Shown here piece after piece: positions 39,625-43,921 of a stretch of DNA of 43,921 nt. Made by a program: the position numbers and the translations under genes. The notes beneath the pieces are model-generated. The model was not told the DNA's origin and searched no databases. It saw only the letters and a program-made list of their open reading frames with translations. Each line of letters starts with the position of its first letter. The stretch's first letter is position 1. This stretch comes from Gammaproteobacteria bacterium (lineage in GTDB: Bacteria > Pseudomonadota > Gammaproteobacteria > Steroidobacterales > GCA-2729495). The stretch covers positions 1 through 43,921 of the forward strand of contig JAJFJS010000122.1 of the NCBI GenBank assembly GCA_021773815.1. Reading direction: 5' to 3'.

Positions 39625-40125
39625 TCAGGCGCGGCACTCGGCCGGAGCGTACTTGGCGAGCAGCGTGCCGACGGCATTCGTCGCGCCCGTCATGATCGTG
39701 CCCGGTGTGGCCGTCGAACCCACGGCGCGGCACTTCCATGAAATGCTGCCGTCCACGCTCGTGTACGGTACGAGCATCAGCGTTGCGCCGTTGATGTTTG
39801 CATGCGCGCGGCGCGGCGACACGTTGCTGTACGTGACCCTGATGACGCCGTTGGTGATCAGCAGGCCCGACACGTAGTTGCCGACCGTGTCACCTTCGTT
39901 GACGCTCATGCCGGCTGCCTGGCGGTTGGCCGGTGCGGCGCCCGTGTTGGAAAACGTTTCCGAGACGGCAGCTTTCGCCTGGGCCGCCAGCGTCAGGCCT
40001 TCTGAGACCTGGCCGCGGATCGTATAGTCCTGATATGCCGGGATCGCGATCGCGGCGAGGATGCCGATGATCGCCACGACGATCATCAGTTCGATGAGGG
40101 TAAAACCTTGCTGAACCTTGTGCAT
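39625..40125 (-). CDS. pilA: type IV major pilin PilA
   Basis: This 166-residue prepilin has a short leader MHKVQQG cleaved by PilD before F, followed by the class IVa N-terminus [20 protein letters not shown] with the essential Glu5. [16 protein letters not shown] follows, then a globular domain. Two cysteines (WKCRAV and PAECRA) near the C-terminus form the D-loop disulfide typical of major pilins. It is expressed from a sigma-54 promoter and followed by a strong terminator, both expected for the abundant structural subunit. It polymerises into pili for twitching and adhesion. Confidence 0.96.
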   Translation of the reverse strand: MHKVQQGFTLIELMIVVAIIGILAAIAIPAYQDYTIRGQVSEGLTLAAQAKAAVSETFSNTGAAPANRQAAGMSVNEGDTVGNYVSGLLITNGVIRVTYSNVSPRRAHANINGATLMLVPYTSVDGSISWKCRAVGSTATPGTIMTGATNAVGTLLAKYAPAECRA

Positions 40126-40186
40126 GAGATGCTCCTGCTGTTGATAAATTCGTTCGTACGGCGACGTGCCGACTGATCAGGAATAA

Positions 40187-40202
40187 AGCAAGGACCGTGC
40201 CA
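40187..40202 (-). promoter_or_regulatory. sigma-54 promoter of pilA
   Basis: Read on the minus strand, TGGCACGGTCCTTGCT matches the -24/-12 consensus TGGCACG-N4-TTGC exactly, 61 bp before the pilA ATG. The sigma-54 activator PilR is encoded immediately upstream, so PilR control is the natural inference. Confidence 0.95.
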
Positions 40203-40310
40203 GAATCGGGTCGTCCTGCATAAGTTACTGATAATAGTTGTGAAAAAAATTTCCGGTTCCGACGTCCGGTGGCGGGGCTGAACATAACTTCCGCAGCCGT
40301 CAGGGCCGGG

Positions 40311-40335
40311 GTGACGTTCAGCGTCACAATGTGAC
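40311..40335. promoter_or_regulatory. overlapping GTGAC/GTCAC inverted repeats, candidate activator site
   Basis: GTGACG-TTCAG-CGTCAC (40311-40327) overlaps a perfect GTCACA-A-TGTGAC palindrome (40323-40335). They lie about 110-135 bp upstream of the pilA sigma-54 promoter, the usual distance of an enhancer for an NtrC-type protein. They could instead be 3' structure of the pilR transcript. Confidence 0.4.
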
Positions 40336-40376
40336 CATCCGCGTCACCCTGCCGCCGGCGTTGCCCGGCGCGGGCT

Positions 40377-41744
40377 TCAGTCGATGCCCAGTTTCTGCAT
40401 CCGGTAGCGAAGCGCCCGCAGCGTCAGGCCCAGTTGCCGCGCCGCGGCGGTCTTGTTGTAGCGTGTCTGCTCGAGCGCCGCGATGATCTCATGGCGTTCG
40501 ACGTCCTCGAGCCGGTTGCCGAGTGCCCCACCGGTCGCGCTATCGGCAGCCCCATCAGTGGCTTTATCGCTGGCAACCGTGCGGGCGGCTCCCGGGACAT
40601 CGGCAATGCGTTGCAGGCCGATGTCGTCGGACGATATCGGTGCATCGCCGGACAGCGCGACGGCCCGCTCGAGGATGTTCTCCAGTTCCCGGACGTTGCC
40701 CGGGAAGGAATAACCGGCGAGTTTCCGCCGGGCATCGGCGGTTAGCGCCGGCAACGCGACGCTGAGGTCGCGGGCCAGACGGGCCAGCATGTGGTCGGTC
40801 AGTGGTTCGATGTCGTCGGCGCGCTCGCGCAGCGGCGGCACCTTCAGTTCGATGACGTCGATCCGGTAGAACAGGTCTTCGCGAAACTGGCCCGCGGCGA
40901 CGAGCGCACGCAGATCCTTGTGGGTTGCGCTCAGCACCCGGACATCAACCGGGATCTCTTCGGCCGCGCCGACCGGCCGCACGGATTTCTCCTGGATCAC
41001 GCGCAACAGCTTGACCTGCATCGCCAGCGGCAGGTCGGCGATCTCGTCCATGAACAGCGTGCCGCCTTCGGCCGTCTGGAACAGCCCCTTGTGGTCGCCG
41101 ACCGCGCCCGTGAACGAGCCCTTGCGGTGACCGAAGAATTCGCTCTCCATCAGCTCGGATGGGATCGCGCCGCAGTTGACCGGTATGAAAGGCCCGCCGG
41201 CCTGGGCGCCCCCTTCGTGGATCATCCGCGCGACCAGTTCCTTGCCGGTGCCCGACTCGCCGGTGATGTGCACCGGTGCGCGGCTGCGCGAGACCTTGTC
41301 GATCATGCCGAGCAGTTCGACGATGGCCGGCGAACTGCCGAGCAGGCGTGCCTCGCCGGTCGGCTCATCGGCGTCGCGCTTGAGCTTGAGTGCGCTGTCG
41401 ATCAGTTTGCGCAGCGCCGTCAGGTCGAGCGGCTTGGAGATGAAATCGAAGGCGCCGAGCTTGAGCGCGCGGACGGCGGTTTCGACATTGCCGTGCGCGG
41501 TGATCACGGCGACCGGCGTCGTGATGCCGCCGGCCTGCATCCACGCGACGAGTTCCAGCCCGTCGCCGTCGGGCAGGCGCATGTCGGTCAGGCACAGGTC
41601 GAAGCGCGTCGCGGTGAGCTTCTGCTTTGCACAGGTGACGTCACCGCAAGTCTCGGCGTCGATCTGCATCCGGTTTAGCGTCAGTGCGAGCAGTTCGCAA
41701 AGGTCCGGCTCGTCATCGACGATCAATGCCAGCGGCCGGCTCAC
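40377..41744 (-). CDS. pilR: sigma-54-dependent response regulator PilR
   Basis: This 455-residue NtrC-family protein has a receiver domain ([19 protein letters not shown], phosphoacceptor Asp in [12 protein letters not shown]). The AAA+ domain has Walker [19 protein letters not shown] near residue 165, sigma-54 contact loop [13 protein letters not shown] near 215, and Walker [17 protein letters not shown]. It ends in a Fis-type helix-turn-helix ([20 protein letters not shown]). It activates pilA when phosphorylated by PilS. The GTG at 41744 overlaps the pilS stop by 4 bp and fits the family start; the longer reading lies within pilS. The loop has Ser in place of the first Ala of GAFTGA. Confidence 0.95.
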   Translation of the reverse strand: MSRPLALIVDDEPDLCELLALTLNRMQIDAETCGDVTCAKQKLTATRFDLCLTDMRLPDGDGLELVAWMQAGGITTPVAVITAHGNVETAVRALKLGAFDFISKPLDLTALRKLIDSALKLKRDADEPTGEARLLGSSPAIVELLGMIDKVSRSRAPVHITGESGTGKELVARMIHEGGAQAGGPFIPVNCGAIPSELMESEFFGHRKGSFTGAVGDHKGLFQTAEGGTLFMDEIADLPLAMQVKLLRVIQEKSVRPVGAAEEIPVDVRVLSATHKDLRALVAAGQFREDLFYRIDVIELKVPPLRERADDIEPLTDHMLARLARDLSVALPALTADARRKLAGYSFPGNVRELENILERAVALSGDAPISSDDIGLQRIADVPGAARTVASDKATDGAADSATGGALGNRLEDVERHEIIAALEQTRYNKTAAARQLGLTLRALRYRMQKLGID

Positions 41745-43408
41745 GAGATGGTTCCCCAGCGCTTCGGATCGGCAAACACAACGCGAAAAACGCCGCCGCC
41801 GCCGCGTCGTTGCTCGTATAGCAGCGTCGCACGATTGCATTCGCACAGCTCGCGCGAGATGAACAGGCCGAGGCCCGTGCCACCGATCCGCCCGGTCGCG
41901 AACGGTTCGAACAATTGCTCGCGCATGTCGTCAGGGATGCCCGGCCCGCGGTCCGCGATCTCGAGGAACGGCCTGCGATTGCCGCTGAGCCGCCCGCAGG
42001 TGACCGTAATGACCTCGCAGCGGCCGACCGGATCGGCGTAGCGCAGCGCGTTCTCGCAGAGATTCCAGCAGACCTGATGCAAATGCCCGGGGTCCATCTG
42101 GACTTCAAGTTCCTCGGGGCAGACGATCTCGAAACGGTCGTCGGGCACTTCGAGGGTTGATGTGAATTCCTTGATGAACGTCCCGATCCATTCGGTCAGC
42201 GCGATCGGCTGCGGGTTTGTCGGTTCGCGGCGTGACAGGCGCATGACGTTATCGACGATCTCGCTGACGCGCTTGGAATTCGTGCCGATGATATCGATCA
42301 GGCGCTGCTCGAGTTCGCCGGCCAGCGGCGATTCGGCGAGCAGCTGGCCGGCGTGGCTCAGCGCGCCGACCGGGTTGCGGATTTCGTGCGCGATGCTCGC
42401 GCTCAGGCGGCCGAGTGCCGCGAGCTTGGTCTGCTGGACCTTCTCGGCGATCAGGCTCGTGTCCTCGAGGAAGATCAGCACCGGCCCGTCGTCGCGGCCG
42501 ACCAGCGGCGCAACATGTACGTTGATCTGCGTCGAGCCGTCCGCCGATGTCAGCAAGCGCGGCGCGCCATCGCTGGCGTCCTTGGCGCGCCAGCCGAGCA
42601 CGATGCGGTGCAGGTCGGGCGCGACCGCGGCGAGGCTGCGTCCGGTCTGGCGGCGATCGGCGCCGAGGTGTTCGGCGGCCGACTGGTTGATCAGGCGGAT
42701 GTGCCCGGTCGCATCGACAACGACGATGCTCTCGCGCAGATGCTGGATGATGTAGTCGTTGAGCTGGGCCATGTTCGCCAGGTCGATGCCGCGCTGGAGG
42801 GCAAGTGCCTCGCTCTCCAGCAGCCGGCGTGCGAGCGGGTTGGCCGCGGAGGCGATCGTGAAGATGATGGCGCCGAGCACGCCCGCGGGGATGAAGGCGT
42901 TGGCCGGGCTCAGGTCCAGGATGAACGATGCTGATTGTTCGCCGAGAATCGCCAGCGCAGCAACGGCGGCGCCGAGATAGGCGTGGCGGCTGTGCAGTGT
43001 CAGGCTGGCGGCGCCGATGAAGACCACGAGCAGGCCGCCAATGCCGCTGGAGATGCCGCCGCTGGCGTGCATCATGACGGAGATGCCGAGGATGTCGGCA
43101 AACAACTGGATCGGGATGAGGGCGGTGCCCGGATCCTTGCTGCGTACCATGTACCACAGGCTGATCCAGGCCAGCAGCGCGTAAATCGCGGCCGTGGTGG
43201 TGAACAGGCTCGGGTAGCGTTCGCCGAGCACCGGCGGATCCGTGAACAGGAGCCCTGTCAACAACAGGCCGACGGCGATCAGCCCGCGGAACAGGCCGAC
43301 GAGCCGCTGCAGGCGCCGCGACGTGTCGGTCGCGAGCGGGCGGCTCAGTCCTTCCAGCGAAGCCTTCAGCTGGCCCTGAATTGTCTGTTCGGCAAATGCT
43401 ATATCCAC
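41741..43408 (-). CDS. pilS: sensor histidine kinase PilS
   Basis: The kinase is about 555 residues. An N-terminal membrane domain of six segments begins near VGLFRGLIAVGLLLTGLLF. A PAS domain follows (LNDYIIQHLRESIVVVDATG), then the HisKA dimerisation helix with the phosphorylated His in ASIAHEIRNPVGALSHAGQ. The ATPase domain has NLCENALRYAD, IADRGPGIPDDM and GTGLGLFISRELCE. PilS senses pilin in the membrane and controls PilR phosphorylation. The start is uncertain: GTG 43408 was chosen; the frame is open to 43549, and neither end has a clear ribosome site. Confidence 0.93.
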   Translation of the reverse strand: MDIAFAEQTIQGQLKASLEGLSRPLATDTSRRLQRLVGLFRGLIAVGLLLTGLLFTDPPVLGERYPSLFTTTAAIYALLAWISLWYMVRSKDPGTALIPIQLFADILGISVMMHASGGISSGIGGLLVVFIGAASLTLHSRHAYLGAAVAALAILGEQSASFILDLSPANAFIPAGVLGAIIFTIASAANPLARRLLESEALALQRGIDLANMAQLNDYIIQHLRESIVVVDATGHIRLINQSAAEHLGADRRQTGRSLAAVAPDLHRIVLGWRAKDASDGAPRLLTSADGSTQINVHVAPLVGRDDGPVLIFLEDTSLIAEKVQQTKLAALGRLSASIAHEIRNPVGALSHAGQLLAESPLAGELEQRLIDIIGTNSKRVSEIVDNVMRLSRREPTNPQPIALTEWIGTFIKEFTSTLEVPDDRFEIVCPEELEVQMDPGHLHQVCWNLCENALRYADPVGRCEVITVTCGRLSGNRRPFLEIADRGPGIPDDMREQLFEPFATGRIGGTGLGLFISRELCECNRATLLYEQRRGGGGVFRVVFADPKRWGTIS

Positions 43409-43579
43409 GGGATTCGTTGTCGCGACAAAGTCGTTCCTGCTCGCCGGATTATGTCTGATCGCCCAGCCTTTAGTGTGAAGCGTGTCGCAGAACCTATGCA
43501 ACAGCGGAACCTGGTGCCGGGTTTTGCGGCCACAGCGCGCCGGTGCCAACTTCGGGGCAGATTGTCAGGGCGAAGGCCG

Positions 43580-43593
43580 GGAGTACGGTTCAG
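43580..43593 (+). repeat. TTCAGGGGACAG repeat segment
   Basis: GGTTCAGGGGACAG here shares TTCAGGGGACAG with 39380-39391. It is short, but both copies sit in non-coding spacers next to other repeats. Confidence 0.4.
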
Positions 43594-43736
43594 GGGACAG
43601 ATGCCGTCTTCCCGCATCATCGTATCTGATATCGCGGTCTTGCCGAGTCGGCGGTTTCCGAATATCACCGCAAATAGATCATTGGGCAAGCTTATGCGTT
43701 CTCGGGCAGTCATGAATTCACCTTTTGCGCTGAATC

Positions 43737-43766
43737 GGTCTTTGGCGTCGGGTTCCCCTCGGAAAC
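43737..43766 (+). repeat. left arm of perfect 30-bp inverted repeat
   Basis: The arm begins GGTCTTTGGCGTCGGGTTCC and is the exact reverse complement of 43819-43848. The arms are 52 bp apart and could be a MITE-like element or a long hairpin. Confidence 0.9.
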
Positions 43767-43818
43767 GCCGCTTGAATCTTATGCGGGCATCGCGTTTACG
43801 TGGCTCGGGCGGCTGAAG

Positions 43819-43848
43819 GTTTCCGAGGGGAACCCGACGCCAAAGACC
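43819..43848 (-). repeat. right arm of perfect 30-bp inverted repeat
   Basis: This is the exact inverted partner of 43737-43766. Confidence 0.9.
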
Positions 43849-43921
43849 ATCGACACCCGTGTGGAACGCCGCAACCACCAAAGTGCGGCACGCTAATCTC
43901 TGGGGGCCGATCTTCGCGGCA

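Larger units (their letters stand above)
43409..43921. other. region upstream of pilS with mobile-repeat debris
   Basis: No firm gene is visible. A minus-strand frame of about 104 codons from ATG 43713, with AAAGGTGA upstream, runs into the start of pilS. Part of it (REDGICPLNR) is only the translation of the GGTTCAGGGGACAG repeat at 43580. A perfect 30-bp inverted repeat pair lies at 43737-43848. A weak frame near the window end cannot be judged. Confidence 0.4.

Noticed and set aside
43399-43713. Small minus-strand gene upstream of pilS
   Set aside because: It has a plausible ribosome site but recognisable parts are translated repeat sequence and it overlaps the pilS N-terminus; kept only as a note.

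Overview
The window is a chromosomal segment of a high-GC Gram-negative bacterium, most likely a gammaproteobacterium. The order gmhA/diaA-yraN-lpoA | rsmI-rnpB-mraZ-rsmH-ftsL-ftsI-murE-murF-mraY-murD-ftsW-murG-murC-murB-ddl-ftsQ-ftsA-ftsZ-lpxC-secA-mutT is the arrangement known from Pseudomonas and its relatives. The linked pilS-pilR, pilA, pilB-pilC-pilD, coaE and zapD genes are also typical of gammaproteobacteria. MurE carries the DNPR motif of meso-diaminopimelate ligases, and lpxC shows that the cell makes lipid A.

Layout. (1) 1-3.1 kb, minus strand: lpoA, yraN and a DiaA/GmhA-like isomerase, diverging from rsmI. (2) 4.0-5.0 kb: a RAYT-family transposase gene bounded by 35-bp inverted repeats, inserted between rsmI and the RNase P RNA gene. 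(3) 5.6-24.4 kb, plus strand: a complete division and cell wall (dcw) cluster, with a strong sigma-70 promoter and 10-bp MraZ operator repeats at its head; most genes overlap by 1-4 bp. (4) 24.4-29.3 kb: dciA on the minus strand; then a class I cyclic-di-GMP (GEMM) riboswitch in front of an M23 peptidase gene, followed by secA with a TTG start and a structured leader, and mutT. (5) 29.4-32.0 kb: an AT-richer accessory pair, namely a secreted PQQ sugar dehydrogenase-like protein with thrombospondin-3 and dockerin repeats, and a VPLPA-CTERM surface protein with a possible cohesin-like fold. (6) 32.1-43.5 kb, minus strand: a quinone oxidoreductase-like gene, zapD, coaE, pilD, pilC, pilB, pilA with a textbook sigma-54 promoter, pilR and pilS. 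(7) The right edge holds a perfect 30-bp inverted repeat pair and debris of mobile repeats.

The genes work together in envelope growth and division: UDP-MurNAc-pentapeptide synthesis (MurB-F, Ddl), lipid II (MraY, MurG), polymerisation (FtsW/FtsI, LpoA), the Z-ring (FtsZ, FtsA, FtsQ, FtsL, ZapD), lipid A (LpxC), secretion (SecA) and type IV pili (Pil). The observations most worth following are the riboswitch-peptidase unit, the dockerin/VPLPA-CTERM pair, the pilD gene with no standard start codon in its conserved N-terminus, and several families of palindromic repeats.
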